The notes below the pieces were generated by a model. That model was not told the origin of the DNA, did no database searches, and was given only the letters and a program-made list of their open reading frames with translations. This document shows, one piece after another, positions 8,679 to 17,628 of a stretch of DNA of 64,000 nucleotides (position 1 is its first letter; each line of letters opens with the position of its first letter). Source of the DNA: Trebonia sp035571275 (GTDB taxonomy: Bacteria > Actinomycetota > Actinomycetes > Streptosporangiales > Streptosporangiaceae); assembly GCA_035571275.1 (NCBI GenBank), contig DATMKQ010000105.1:21684-85683 (forward strand), given 5' to 3'. The position numbers were made by a program, and so were the translations under genes.

Positions 8679-10595
8679 GTGCCCGGCATGAACTCGGGGC
8701 TGAACCCGGCGAACACGATTCTGGTCTCGGCGTTCCGCTCCGCGCTGTTCCACCAGTGGGCCATCGTGGGCGTCATCTTCCTCGTGCTGCTGCTCGCCTG
8801 GGGGGCGACGCGAGGCTGGGTTGACGCGGGCGCGAAGGCACGCGCCGCACTGACTGCCTCCTGGCATGAGCCCCGCGCGCGCCGCCTGCTGCGTATCGGC
8901 TTTGGCGCGCTCTGGCTGTTCGACGGCATCCTGCAGGCGCAGCCGCAGATGGCCGGGGGGCTGCCGTCGCAGGTCATGGGACCGGCCGCCACGACCTCAC
9001 CGACCTGGGTGCAGCACCTGGTGAACTGGGCCGGGACGATCTGGTCCTACCACCCGGTGCAGGCCGGCGCGGCGTCGGTCTGGATCCAGGTCGGCATCGG
9101 GATGTGGCTGATCTTCGGGGTGCGCGGCTGGCCATCGCGGCTCGCCGGGCTGGCCAGCGTGGCGTGGGGCCTGATCGTCTGGGTGTTCGCCGAGGCGTTC
9201 GGCGGGATCTTCGCGCCCGGCCTTACCGTGCTGTTCGGCGCCCCCGGCGCCGCGGGTATCTACGTCGTCGCCGGGGCGCTGATCGCGCTGCCAGAACGGG
9301 TATGGGAGACACGGCAGACCGGTCGGCTGATCCTGGCTGGCATGGGCGTCTTCTTCGCCGGGATGGCGCTCCTGCAGGCCTGGCCGGGGCGCGGCTTCTG
9401 GCAGGGCAGGATAGGCGGCCAGTCGGGGACGCTGACCAGCATGGTCCAGTCCATGGCCGGCACGCCGCAGCCGCACGCGCTCGAGGTGATCGTGTCGTCG
9501 TTCGCCGGCTTCACGCAGGCGCACGGCTTCGGGGTCAATTTGTTCGCGGTGATCGCGCTCGCCGGACTCGGCGCCTTGTTCGGCGCGAGCGCGCTGCGCG
9601 GCGACGCGCGGCTGGCGCGGATCGCGGTGATCGCCGGAGCGGTGCTCTGCCTGGCCGACTGGGTGCTCATCGAGGACCTCGGTTTCCTCGGCGGCGTCGG
9701 CACCGACCCGAACAGCATGATCCCGCTGGTCCTGCTGTTCACCACCGGGTACCTCGCGCTCACACCCGCCCCACAGCCACAGGCGGTCGCCGAGCAGGCA
9801 ACCGCCGCGCCCGCAGCCGCCGCGCCCGAAGCGGCGGCGCCAGAAGCGGCGGGGCCAGAAAAGGCGGCGCCAGAAACGCCCAGCCGGACTCCGATCCCGG
9901 CGCGCCTGGCGGCGGCGCGCGACTGGGTGGCGGCGCTGAGCGGCCGCTCGGTCGCCGCGCTCGGCGCGGTCGGCGTGATCGTGGTGGGAGCGGCGCCGAT
10001 GGCGTTCGCGTCGGCCAACCCGAACGCCGACCCGATCGTCGCGGAAGCGCTGAACGGGGCGTCGGCGCCGATCGACCAGCCTGCTCCGGGGTTCACGCTG
10101 ACCAGCCAGACGGGCCACCAGGTCTCCCTCACCAGCCTGCGCGGCAAGGTGGTGCTGATGACCTTCCTCGACCCGGTGTGCACCACGGACTGCCCGATCA
10201 TCGGCCAGGAGTTCAAGGCGGCGGACACGCTGCTCGGCGCCAAGGCCAGCCAGACCGAACTCGTCGCGATCGTCGCCAACCCGACCTACCTGTCCACCGC
10301 GTTCACCACCGCGTTCACTCGCCAGGAGGGCTTCGGCGACGTGCCCAACTGGCTCTACCTCACCGGGTCGCTGAGCCAGCTTCAGCGGGTGTGGCAGAAC
10401 TACGGGATCGAGGTCGAAGACCTGCCAGCGGGCGCCATGTCCGCGCACAACGACATCGCGTACGTCATCAGCGCCACCGGGCAGATCAAGCAGGAGCTTG
10501 ACATGGACCCGGGCCCGGGCACGCAGACCACGCAGTCGTCGTTCTCTGTCTTGCTCGCCGACTCGGTCCGCCAGACGATCGCGGGCACCCAGTGA
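8679..10595 (+). CDS. Polytopic membrane protein fused to a C-terminal Sco/thioredoxin-like domain
   Basis: The GTG at 8679 follows AGGAAGGAAG and is a convincing start. Of 638 residues, the first ~370 are strongly hydrophobic with about eight to ten helices (LWLFDGILQAQPQ and AGIYVVAGALIALPE among them). A low-complexity Ala/Pro/Glu linker (APEAAAPEAAGPE, about residues 370-400) and one further helix (near 430) follow. From about residue 467 comes a peroxiredoxin-like fold (PAPGFTLTSQ, GKVVLMTFLDPVC) with C501-TTD-C505, and H590 in SAHNDIAYVI. CxxxC plus a distal His is the copper-binding set of SCO1/SenC proteins. The domain should lie outside the membrane. With ctaG two genes downstream, a role in delivering copper or electrons to cytochrome oxidase is likely. 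Confidence 0.75.
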   Translation: MPGMNSGLNPANTILVSAFRSALFHQWAIVGVIFLVLLLAWGATRGWVDAGAKARAALTASWHEPRARRLLRIGFGALWLFDGILQAQPQMAGGLPSQVMGPAATTSPTWVQHLVNWAGTIWSYHPVQAGAASVWIQVGIGMWLIFGVRGWPSRLAGLASVAWGLIVWVFAEAFGGIFAPGLTVLFGAPGAAGIYVVAGALIALPERVWETRQTGRLILAGMGVFFAGMALLQAWPGRGFWQGRIGGQSGTLTSMVQSMAGTPQPHALEVIVSSFAGFTQAHGFGVNLFAVIALAGLGALFGASALRGDARLARIAVIAGAVLCLADWVLIEDLGFLGGVGTDPNSMIPLVLLFTTGYLALTPAPQPQAVAEQATAAPAAAAPEAAAPEAAGPEKAAPETPSRTPIPARLAAARDWVAALSGRSVAALGAVGVIVVGAAPMAFASANPNADPIVAEALNGASAPIDQPAPGFTLTSQTGHQVSLTSLRGKVVLMTFLDPVCTTDCPIIGQEFKAADTLLGAKASQTELVAIVANPTYLSTAFTTAFTRQEGFGDVPNWLYLTGSLSQLQRVWQNYGIEVEDLPAGAMSAHNDIAYVISATGQIKQELDMDPGPGTQTTQSSFSVLLADSVRQTIAGTQ

Positions 10596-11683
10596 AAGGC
10601 CGCCTGGCGCTGGTCGCCGTGGCCATGGCGGGGGCCGGAACGCTCGCCGCGTGCGGCTCGGCGGCGCCCGCGACGTCCACGCAGCAAAGCCAGCAGCCCG
10701 TCACGTCCGCGCCGCTCGCCACGTCGCTGAGCACCGCGCAGGACAGCTGGGCGATCCTTCCGATGGCGTCCAGCCCCGCCTTCTGGCAGGTCTTCGTGCG
10801 GCCGGCGACGTCGCAGGCCTGGCGGCTCGTCACCCCGTCGGGGGTGGCGGACAACGGCGGCCTCGTCGCGGCCGGGACCGGGGGCACGCTGACGGTGGCG
10901 ATCCGGCCCAGCCAGGACCTCACGTTCTCGCCGCTGGCGACGAGCGCCAACGGCGGCACCGTATGGAGCACCGGCCTGCTCGACGCCGGCATCGCATCGG
11001 CACCGAGCGCGCTGGCCGCCTCCGGCAGCCAGCTGCTCGCGCTGCTCCGCAACGGCGCGATAATGGCCAGCTCCAACGCGGGCGGCACGTGGCGGACGCT
11101 GGCCGCGGCCGGGGCGCTGGCCGACTCCGCCGCCGGCCGGAAGTGCGGGACGCTGGGAGTCAGCGACGTTTCGTTCGGAATAAGCCAGGGAGAAGTGCTC
11201 GCGGCGGGGACCTGCGGGGCGGCGAGCAGCGGAGTGTTCGCCTATTCGGCTGGCAGCTGGCGCCAGGTGAGCCTGCCGGTGTCCGGCCGGGTGGTGCGGA
11301 TGCTGCCTGGCGTTGCCCTCGTGGCGAGCGGGTCGCAGCTATACGCGTCGTGGGACACCGCGTCGGGCTGGTCGGCCTCCGTGCCGCTGGCCGCCGGCAG
11401 TGTCGAGGCGTCGGGCAGCCTCGGGACGGACGGGGCATGGGTGCTGCTGCCGGGCCACCGCGCGGCGACCGTCGCCGGGCCGGGGCAGCCGTGGCGCTCG
11501 CTGCCGACCGTGCCGCAAGGGACCACAGTACTCGCGCCGGGACCGAGCGGTGCGGTGGACGCGCTGGCGGTCGGGGGGAGCCAGTTGGACAAGTTGACGG
11601 TGTGGCGACTCGCCGGGTCCGCGACGGCGTGGTCCAGCGTTCAGACGATCGACGTGCCCATCCAATTCGGCTCGTCGAGTTAG
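10592..11683 (+). CDS. Putative lipoprotein of unknown function, beta-propeller-like
   Basis: The GTG start overlaps the preceding stop by four bases (GTGA), indicating translational coupling. The 363-residue product begins with a lipoprotein signal peptide whose lipobox LAAC places the lipidated cysteine at C21. A Ser/Thr/Gln-rich linker follows. The remainder has recurring short beta-strand blocks with Ser/Gly/Trp turns (GGTVWSTGLLDAG, NAGGTWRTLAAAG, SAGSWRQVSLPV, TASGWSASVPLAAG), a spacing seen in sialidase-like or photosystem-stability-like propellers. No catalytic motif is recognisable. Its place between a Sco-type protein and CtaG suggests an envelope helper in oxidase assembly, but that is context only. 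Confidence 0.65.
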   Translation: MKGRLALVAVAMAGAGTLAACGSAAPATSTQQSQQPVTSAPLATSLSTAQDSWAILPMASSPAFWQVFVRPATSQAWRLVTPSGVADNGGLVAAGTGGTLTVAIRPSQDLTFSPLATSANGGTVWSTGLLDAGIASAPSALAASGSQLLALLRNGAIMASSNAGGTWRTLAAAGALADSAAGRKCGTLGVSDVSFGISQGEVLAAGTCGAASSGVFAYSAGSWRQVSLPVSGRVVRMLPGVALVASGSQLYASWDTASGWSASVPLAAGSVEASGSLGTDGAWVLLPGHRAATVAGPGQPWRSLPTVPQGTTVLAPGPSGAVDALAVGGSQLDKLTVWRLAGSATAWSSVQTIDVPIQFGSSS

Positions 11684-11692
11684 GTAGCGCCC

Positions 11693-12694
11693 ATGCATTA
11701 CATCCTGGACAACTGGTCGTTCGACCCGTTCCTGATCGTGGTCATCGCGGTCGTGATCTGGCACGAGATCGGGTTGCGGCGGCTCGCCGCCAGGTCACGG
11801 CCGGAGCGGACCAGGGAACGCCGGGTGCGGTCGCTGTGGTTCTACTCGGGCCTCGCGGTGCTGCTCATCGCGGTCGAGTCGCCGATTGACTACTGGTCCG
11901 ATTCCTACTTCATGGTGCACATGGTGCAGCACCTGCTGCTGATGTTCGCCGCGCCGTCGCTGGTCGTCGCGGGCGCGCCGGGGCAGCCGCTGCTCGACGC
12001 GCTGCCCGGCCGCTCCGGCCGGTCCGTGACCCGCGGCGTGATGACCGGCGGCTGGTCCCGGCCGCTGCGCGCGGTCGGTGGGTTCTTCGTGCGGCCGTGG
12101 GTCGCGGTGATCAGCTTCAACCTCGTCATGATCTTGTGGCACGTCCCCGCTCTGTTCGACCTGGCCGAGAACAACTCGGCGGTGCACATCTGGCTGATGC
12201 ACGGCAGTTTCTTCGCCGCGGGGGTGATCTTCTGGCTCCAGTTCATCCCCTCACCGCCGTTCCGCAGCCAGATGCCGCTGCTCGGCCGGGCCGCGGCGCT
12301 GCTGGCCACCAACGTCGTCATGATCATGATCGCGATGTCGCTGAGCATCTTCACGAACCATTCGATCTACAGCGCCTATGACCACGTGCCCGGGGTGACG
12401 CTGCCGCCGTTCGCCGACCAGCAGATCGGCGCCGCGATCTTGTGGGTGTGCGGCGACTTCTGGGCGCTGCCCACGATGATCGTCACGATTTACCGGCTGG
12501 TCAGCAACGAGGGCGGCATCGGCAGCGCGCTCGAGCGGTACCTGGGGCGCGGCTCGGGGACCACCGCCGTGCGGGGATGGGCCGCCGCTGGCTCTCGTAG
12601 CGGGTGGCGGAGTACCGCGGAGCCGAAGCCCGTTTCCCAGCCAGACAACCGTGTGCCCACCGACGTGAGAGCGGACACCGCGGATACCCCATAG
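11693..12694 (+). CDS. ctaG: Cytochrome c oxidase assembly protein, CtaG (caa3-type) family
   Basis: A 333-residue membrane protein with about seven helices matching the actinobacterial CtaG family. Conserved features include an early LWFYSGLAVLLIAVESPIDY, the His-rich helix start FMVHMVQHLLLMFAAP, FNLVMILWHVPALFD, IWLMHGSFFAAGVIFWLQ, and the acidic/Trp segment LWVCGDFWALPTM. The His and Met residues at membrane boundaries fit copper handling. The last ~55 residues are a polar, Arg/Pro/Ser-rich tail, not conserved in the family. It ends the six-gene plus-strand block beginning at 5764, with a 9-base gap after the lipoprotein gene. It faces a convergent DMT-transporter gene 62 bases away. Confidence 0.88.
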   Translation: MHYILDNWSFDPFLIVVIAVVIWHEIGLRRLAARSRPERTRERRVRSLWFYSGLAVLLIAVESPIDYWSDSYFMVHMVQHLLLMFAAPSLVVAGAPGQPLLDALPGRSGRSVTRGVMTGGWSRPLRAVGGFFVRPWVAVISFNLVMILWHVPALFDLAENNSAVHIWLMHGSFFAAGVIFWLQFIPSPPFRSQMPLLGRAAALLATNVVMIMIAMSLSIFTNHSIYSAYDHVPGVTLPPFADQQIGAAILWVCGDFWALPTMIVTIYRLVSNEGGIGSALERYLGRGSGTTAVRGWAAAGSRSGWRSTAEPKPVSQPDNRVPTDVRADTADTP

Positions 12695-12756
12695 GTGATT
12701 TATCCCGGCCCGACCGACGGGCACCACGGGCACCGTTCGGGATGATGATCTGGAAT

Positions 12757-13890
12757 TTAGTCTATGGCGGGCTTGGCGTTCGCTGGCCGGGCGATGCCCT
12801 GGTGGCCGTTCGGCGACTGCCCGGGCACCGGCTGGTCCTCGGCGCGCGCCGCTGGGCCGCCATCGGCCGGGTCGCCGGTGCCACGCGCGGTGTCATCGGA
12901 CTCGGGGGCCGGCTGGCCGTCGGCAGGCTCGTCCGCGTCGGAGCCGTCGCCGGAGCGTTCAGTACGGATGCCGGGCAAGTCGCGCAGCGGGATGTGCGAG
13001 ATGCCGGTTTCCGTCCAGGTGCGCAGCTGAGACAGCGCCGGGGCGCGCCCCACCATGACCACGCCCGCGATCAGCGCGGCGATGCCGCCGGCCTGGATGG
13101 CCAGCAGGCCGGGCGTGAGCTGGATCCGGTCGCCGAACACCAGCACGCCGAGCAGGATGCCGACCAGCGGCTCCCCCGCGGAGATGGCGGGCAGCGAGAA
13201 TTGCAGCGGCCCGGCGCTGAACGCGCTCTGCATCAGCCAGATGCCGATCGCGCCCGCGCCGACCAGCGCGTACGGCGCCCAGTCGGCGAACAGCGCGCTG
13301 ATCCCGCTGGACTGCAGGATCTCAAGGGTCTGCCTGGTCAGCGCGTCCTGGATGCCGAACACCAATCCGGCGGCTACTCCGGTGAGCATCGCGCGCGTCC
13401 GGCTCGACCGGCTGCGGCCGATCTGCACCGCGGCGAACGCGATCACGGCGATCGCGGCGGCGGCCGGCCAGTGCGACACGGAGCCGAACGACTCGCCGAC
13501 CGGCTTCACCGACCTCTGCACCGACAGCAGCGTCACCCCGGTGCACAGCACGGCCGCCCCGAGCACCTCCCAGACCTTGAGCGACGCCTTGGACAGCGGA
13601 ACCGCGAGTATCAGCGCGAAGATCAGGTTCGTCGCCAGTAGCGGCTCGACGAACGAAAGCTCCAGGTGCCCGATCGACCACGCCGCGAGTACCTGGCCAC
13701 CGATCATGCAGCCGATCCCGGTAAGCCACCGCGGCTTGCGGATCAGGGCGGCAAGCAGCCGCCAGCTCAGGAAAATCGAGTCGGGCTCGCGCTGCGCCGC
13801 GTACTGCTGCAGGACGAACCCGGTCCCGATGAGCAGCGCTGCGAGCAGGGTAACGCCGTAGTCGAGGCTGATGTCGATGTCGATGTCCAC
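12757..13890 (-). CDS. DMT/EamA-superfamily transporter
   Basis: A 377-residue protein starting with GTG, containing about ten transmembrane helices in two five-helix halves, the layout of drug/metabolite transporters (for example VTLLAALLIGTGFVLQQYA, EPLLATNLIFALILAVPLS, GEPLVGILLGVLVFGDRIQ). The last ~90 residues form a disordered acidic Asp/Pro/Gly tail that is probably cytoplasmic. The N-terminus carries a curious Asp-Ile repeat (DIDIDIS) encoded by repeated GACATC. The substrate cannot be predicted. It is monocistronic, convergent with ctaG, and its promoter lies in the 438-base gap shared with the next regulator gene. Confidence 0.8.
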   Translation of the reverse strand: MDIDIDISLDYGVTLLAALLIGTGFVLQQYAAQREPDSIFLSWRLLAALIRKPRWLTGIGCMIGGQVLAAWSIGHLELSFVEPLLATNLIFALILAVPLSKASLKVWEVLGAAVLCTGVTLLSVQRSVKPVGESFGSVSHWPAAAAIAVIAFAAVQIGRSRSSRTRAMLTGVAAGLVFGIQDALTRQTLEILQSSGISALFADWAPYALVGAGAIGIWLMQSAFSAGPLQFSLPAISAGEPLVGILLGVLVFGDRIQLTPGLLAIQAGGIAALIAGVVMVGRAPALSQLRTWTETGISHIPLRDLPGIRTERSGDGSDADEPADGQPAPESDDTARGTGDPADGGPAARAEDQPVPGQSPNGHQGIARPANAKPAID

Positions 13891-14220
13891 GGCGCCCTAG
13901 CCCGCCGCCAGGCGGGCGCTGCCATCAGCCAGACCTGAACACATGGTCGCTGCTGCCCCTGGTAATCGTCGGTCGGTTGCCTCGTACGCGGTCGCGCCAT
14001 TGTCGCGGTCCCGGCGGTAACGTACGCCCTTGAGGTTATGGTAGCCGGGCCCGGGCCACCCGGCGGACAGGCGCGAGAGGGGCCGCCAGAGCTCGCCATG
14101 CTGCTACTACCCGTCGCGCCTATCATCAAGGGCTCGAAATGATAACGTTCCGGCGCGCGACGACTACGCTGGCGGCCTGTTTCGCGCGTTGATACACCGA
14201 TGGGTCTGCCCAGGTCAGGC

Positions 14221-14291
14221 GGTACTATCATGAGGGAGTACCAGCCAGCGAGCTGATTGCATAGCGTAGGCATGGTTTACAAAGCGTAGGC
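14221..14291. promoter_or_regulatory. Inverted and direct repeats upstream of the winged-helix regulator
   Basis: Within the 438-base intergenic region 13891-14328 there are two ordered sites. An inverted repeat GGTACT-N10-AGTACC occupies 14221-14242. A direct repeat AGCGTAGGC occurs at 14263-14271 and 14283-14291, spaced exactly 20 bases (two helical turns). Both lie 40-110 bases upstream of the regulator start at 14329 and could be autoregulatory operators. The rest of the gap (13891-14220) holds no gene that I can support; TTATCA/TGATAA-like AT-rich patches near 14120-14145 may be promoter elements. Confidence 0.4.
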
Positions 14292-14328
14292 CTGGCTACG
14301 GCTAGAGAGAGCCTAGGTGGGGGAGCCA

Positions 14329-15087
14329 ATGGCAGGGTCTAGAACCGCGCGCGCCGGAACCAAACGAACAGCTGTCCGACGGCGCGCCGTCGGCACACGG
14401 GATCGGATCATCAATCATCTGGCGGCGGTCGCCGAGATCGCGGACACCACGGGAATGGCGAGCACCAGGCTCGCCGAGGCGGTCGCCTACCCCGGTTCCA
14501 GTGTCGCGTTCGCCCAGCTGCTATCGGGCATGGAACGCGACGGCCTGATCTCGCGGGAAGTACGAGGCAAGCGGACATATCGCATCACGCTGGCCGCCAA
14601 GGCGGCCGCGCGGCTCGCGGGCGCGGGCACCGATGCCGGGGTCCATCAGGACGCGGTCACGGCGGCCGCCATCGCGGCGACCACCGCCGACGCCGCGATG
14701 ACCGTCACCGCCGGCGGACTTGACTACGACGAGCTCGCCCGCCGGCTGCTCATCCAGGTCATCCGGAGGCTCGCGGCGACCCCGAGCGAGCTCGAGCAGG
14801 CGGTCGCCGGGCTGGAGCGGGAACTCGCCACCGCGTGGACCAGGCAAGGCACGCTGTCCGCCGAGAACATGCGGCTGCGCGAACAGCTCCTGAAGACCCA
14901 GCACGACCTCGACCTGGCGCGGCACCGCAACCGCCGGATGGCCATCACCGACGAGCTCGACTCCGCCGAGGTGGTGGTGCTCCAGCGGCTGCTCACGCCC
15001 GACGGTGCCGAACAGCCGCCCGCGACCACCAGCGAGCGGGTATTAATGACCGGTGTAATCACCTCGGGCGACTGGCGCCTTAGCTGA
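14329..15087 (+). CDS. Winged-helix DNA-binding protein with C-terminal coiled coil
   Basis: The ATG at 14329 is chosen over an in-frame GTG at 14317 because GGGGGAG lies just before it. Residues about 20-90 form a winged helix: basic lead (RRRAVGTRDRIINHLAAVAEIAD), a helix-turn-helix around MASTRLAEAVAYPGSSVAFAQLLSGMERDGLI, and a beta-wing REVRGKRTYRITLAAKA. This resembles PadR/MarR-like or 'transcriptional regulator' folds reading an effector-dependent switch. The C-terminal half is helical with heptad-like leucines (LEQAVAGLERELATAWTRQ), a likely dimerising coiled coil. Its last codons overlap the convergent carbonic-anhydrase-like gene, both ending Leu-Ser-stop over the shared TTAGCTGA. 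The regulated target is unknown. Confidence 0.65.
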   Translation: MAGSRTARAGTKRTAVRRRAVGTRDRIINHLAAVAEIADTTGMASTRLAEAVAYPGSSVAFAQLLSGMERDGLISREVRGKRTYRITLAAKAAARLAGAGTDAGVHQDAVTAAAIAATTADAAMTVTAGGLDYDELARRLLIQVIRRLAATPSELEQAVAGLERELATAWTRQGTLSAENMRLREQLLKTQHDLDLARHRNRRMAITDELDSAEVVVLQRLLTPDGAEQPPATTSERVLMTGVITSGDWRLS

Positions 15088-15604
15088 GGCGCCGCAGGGC
15101 CTTGCGGTGATAGCGGGCCGTCTCGATGTAGTGCCTGACCGCGCGCTGCGTCCAGGCGGCGTCGACACCGCTGCGCTTGATCGTCGCGGGCACGCCTGCG
15201 ACGAGCGAGCCCGGCGGCACTTCGAAGCCCTCCGGCACCAGCGCGGCCGCGGCGACGATCGAGCCCGCGCCCACGACCGCGCGGTTAAGCGTCACCGAGC
15301 CCGAGCCGATCAGGCAGCCATCCTCCACCACGCACCCCTCCAGGTGCGCGTTGTGCCCGACCACGCAGTCCGCGCCGATCACTGTCGGATGCCGAGCCGT
15401 GCAGTGCACGACCGTGCCGTCCTGCACCGACGTCCGCGCGCCCACGATGATCGTCCCGTGGTCGCCGCGCAGCACCGCACCGGGCCACACCGACGCCTCC
15501 GGCCCTATCTTCACACGCCCGATGACAACAGCATCGGGGGCCACGTAGGCGAGCTCATCGATGTCCGGCGCGTCGTCGTCGAGTGCATAAATCGGCACCT
15601 GCAT
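15080..15604 (-). CDS. Gamma-carbonic anhydrase-family left-handed beta-helix protein
   Basis: From the ATG at 15604 the product has 174 residues, the normal size of the family; the frame extends further upstream but would overlap the divergent helicase gene. It shows hexapeptide repeats of a left-handed beta-helix (VIGRVKIGPEASVWPGAVL, IIVGARTSVQDGTVVHC, VIGADCVVGHNAHLEGCVV) and zinc-ligand-type histidines in VVHCTARHP and GHNAHLEG. The C-terminal helical segment (RAVRHYIETARYHRKALRRL) is also typical. Such proteins (YrdA/PaaY/CamH-like) bind metal, and some hydrate CO2 or hydrolyse thioesters, so activity is uncertain. Its start is only 17 bases from the divergent helicase start, so their promoters must overlap. 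Confidence 0.88.
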   Translation of the reverse strand: MQVPIYALDDDAPDIDELAYVAPDAVVIGRVKIGPEASVWPGAVLRGDHGTIIVGARTSVQDGTVVHCTARHPTVIGADCVVGHNAHLEGCVVEDGCLIGSGSVTLNRAVVGAGSIVAAAALVPEGFEVPPGSLVAGVPATIKRSGVDAAWTQRAVRHYIETARYHRKALRRLS

Positions 15605-15621
15605 AGGGTAGCGTCTCGCTC

Positions 15622-17628
15622 GTGACCGACAGCTCCCCCGGTGACCAGAAGATCGCTGAGCTCCTCGCGACGGCCGTATCCGCGATAGGCGGCTCGGAAC
15701 GGCCAGGGCAGGCACGCATGGCGGAAGCTGTCTGGCAGGCGATGACCGACGGAGAGCACCTGGCGGTCCAGGCGGGAACGGGCACCGGCAAGTCGCTCGC
15801 CTACCTGGTGCCCGCGCTGCGCCTGGCCACCGACCGGCGCGGACCCGTCGTCGTGTCCACGGCCACCATCGCGCTCCAGCGCCAGCTTGTCGAGCGCGAC
15901 CTGCCGCGGCTGGCCGACGCGCTGCGCGGCCCGCTGGGCCGCACCCCGGTGTTCGCGATACTCAAGGGGCGGGCCAACTACCTGTGCCTGAACAAGCTGC
16001 GCAACGAAGCGCCGGACGACCCACGGGACGCTCTGTTCCAGCCAGCCTCGTACGAACCGTCGAGCGCGCTCGGCGCGAACGTGAAGCGGCTGCACCAGTG
16101 GGCGGCGAGCACCACAAGCGGGGACCGTGACGAGCTCGTGCCGGGCGTGCCCGACCAGGCGTGGCGTCAGGTGTCGGTGTCGGCGCGGGAGTGCCTGGGC
16201 GCTCATCGCTGCCCGTTCGGGGTGGAGTGCTTCAGTGAGCGGGCGCGGAAGATAGCCGGGGACGCGGACGTCGTCGTCACCAACCACGCGCTGCTCGCGA
16301 TCGACGCCCTCGGCGACGGCGGGATCCTGCCAGAACACCGCGTGGTGATCGTCGACGAGGCGCACGACCTGGTCGACCGCGTGACGTCGGTGGCGACAGG
16401 CGAACTGTCCGCGGCGACCGTGGAAGCGGCGGTGCGGCGCTGCGGGCGTCTCGCCGGGGAGACGGAGACGGCCAGGCTGTCCGAGGCGGGCATGGCGCTC
16501 GGGCCGCTGCTGCTGACCGCGCCCGCAGGCCGGATGGACCGGCTCGACCCCGCCCTGGGCGCGTCGCTGACCGCGCTGCGAGACGCGGCCGCCGCGTGCG
16601 CGGCGGCGCTGCGGCTCGCGGTGCGGGCGGACGAGGGCGACTCCGCCGTCGCGGGCGCCGCGCAGACGGCACAGGTCGCCCTCGAGGACATCGAGGCATG
16701 CGCCGACCGGATGGTCACCGCCTTCGAGCTGCCGGTCGAGGAGCGCGAGGAGGTTGTCTGGCTGGACCGGCCGGACGATCTCATGGACACGTCGCGTCCC
16801 ACCAGCCTGTACGTAGCGCCGCTCGAGGTCGGTGAGGTGCTGGCGACATCCCTTTTTTCTGAACGAACCGTGGTGCTCACCTCGGCGACGCTGACCCTCG
16901 GCGGGTCGTTTGAGCCTCTCGCCAGGCAGTGGGGTCTCGACCCCGGTTCTGTTGGCAGCGAGTGGACCGGCCTCGACGTCGGCTCGCCGTTCGCGCACGG
17001 GCGCAGCGGCATCCTGTACGTGGCGAGGCACCTGCCCCCGCCAGGGCGGGACGGGCTCGACCCTTCGTACCTGACGGAGCTCCAGGAGCTGATCGAGGCG
17101 GCGGGCGGACGGACACTCGGGTTGTTCTCCTCGATGCGGGCGGCGCGCCAGGCCGCCGACCATCTGCGGCCCGTGCTGCGGGTCCCGCTGCTGTGCCAGG
17201 GGGACGACGCGACCGGGCAGCTCGTGCGCGAGTTCGCGGAAGACGAGCCAACCTGCCTGTTCGGCACCCTGTCGCTGTGGCAGGGCGTGGACGTGCCAGG
17301 GCCGTCGCTGCGGCTGGTGGCGATCGACCGCATTCCGTTCCCGCGCCCGGACGACCCGCTGTCGTCCGCGCGCACGCGGGCGGTAGAGGCCCGCGGCGGG
17401 AACGGGTTCATGGAAGTGTCCGCCGCGCACGCCGCGCTGCGCCTCGCTCAGGGCGCCGGGCGGCTGCTGCGGACGATGGACGACCGCGGGGTGGTCGCCG
17501 TGCTCGACCCGCGGCTGGTCACCAAGCGGTACGGGGACTTCCTGCGCGCGTCGCTGCCGCCGTTCTGGCAGACCAGTGACCCTGACGTGGTGCGCGGCGC
17601 GCTGCGCCGACTGGCCGCGGGCGCCTAA
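15622..17628 (+). CDS. DinG/XPD-family ATP-dependent DNA helicase with Fe-S cysteines
   Basis: A 668-residue superfamily 2 helicase starting with GTG. It carries a Q-like RPGQARMAEAV, Walker A AGTGTGKS near residue 51-58, motif Ia VVSTATIALQRQL, a DEAH box (D245-H248), motif III-like VVLTSATLTLGG, and C-terminal GLFSSMRAARQAA, SLWQGVDVPG and QGAGRLLRTMDDRG. Four cysteines between motifs Ia and II (C122, C191, C197, C203) form the 4Fe-4S signature of XPD/Rad3/DinG proteins. The enzyme is expected to unwind forked or RNA-DNA structures in repair. Actinobacterial genomes usually have one such DinG-like helicase. No exonuclease domain is seen at the N-terminus. Confidence 0.9.
   Translation: MTDSSPGDQKIAELLATAVSAIGGSERPGQARMAEAVWQAMTDGEHLAVQAGTGTGKSLAYLVPALRLATDRRGPVVVSTATIALQRQLVERDLPRLADALRGPLGRTPVFAILKGRANYLCLNKLRNEAPDDPRDALFQPASYEPSSALGANVKRLHQWAASTTSGDRDELVPGVPDQAWRQVSVSARECLGAHRCPFGVECFSERARKIAGDADVVVTNHALLAIDALGDGGILPEHRVVIVDEAHDLVDRVTSVATGELSAATVEAAVRRCGRLAGETETARLSEAGMALGPLLLTAPAGRMDRLDPALGASLTALRDAAAACAAALRLAVRADEGDSAVAGAAQTAQVALEDIEACADRMVTAFELPVEEREEVVWLDRPDDLMDTSRPTSLYVAPLEVGEVLATSLFSERTVVLTSATLTLGGSFEPLARQWGLDPGSVGSEWTGLDVGSPFAHGRSGILYVARHLPPPGRDGLDPSYLTELQELIEAAGGRTLGLFSSMRAARQAADHLRPVLRVPLLCQGDDATGQLVREFAEDEPTCLFGTLSLWQGVDVPGPSLRLVAIDRIPFPRPDDPLSSARTRAVEARGGNGFMEVSAAHAALRLAQGAGRLLRTMDDRGVVAVLDPRLVTKRYGDFLRASLPPFWQTSDPDVVRGALRRLAAGA

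Noticed and set aside
8997..10448. 483-codon minus-strand frame opposite the Sco fusion gene
   Set aside because: Arg/His/Gly-rich shadow frame with no motif; the plus-strand reading has CxxxC, linker and helices.
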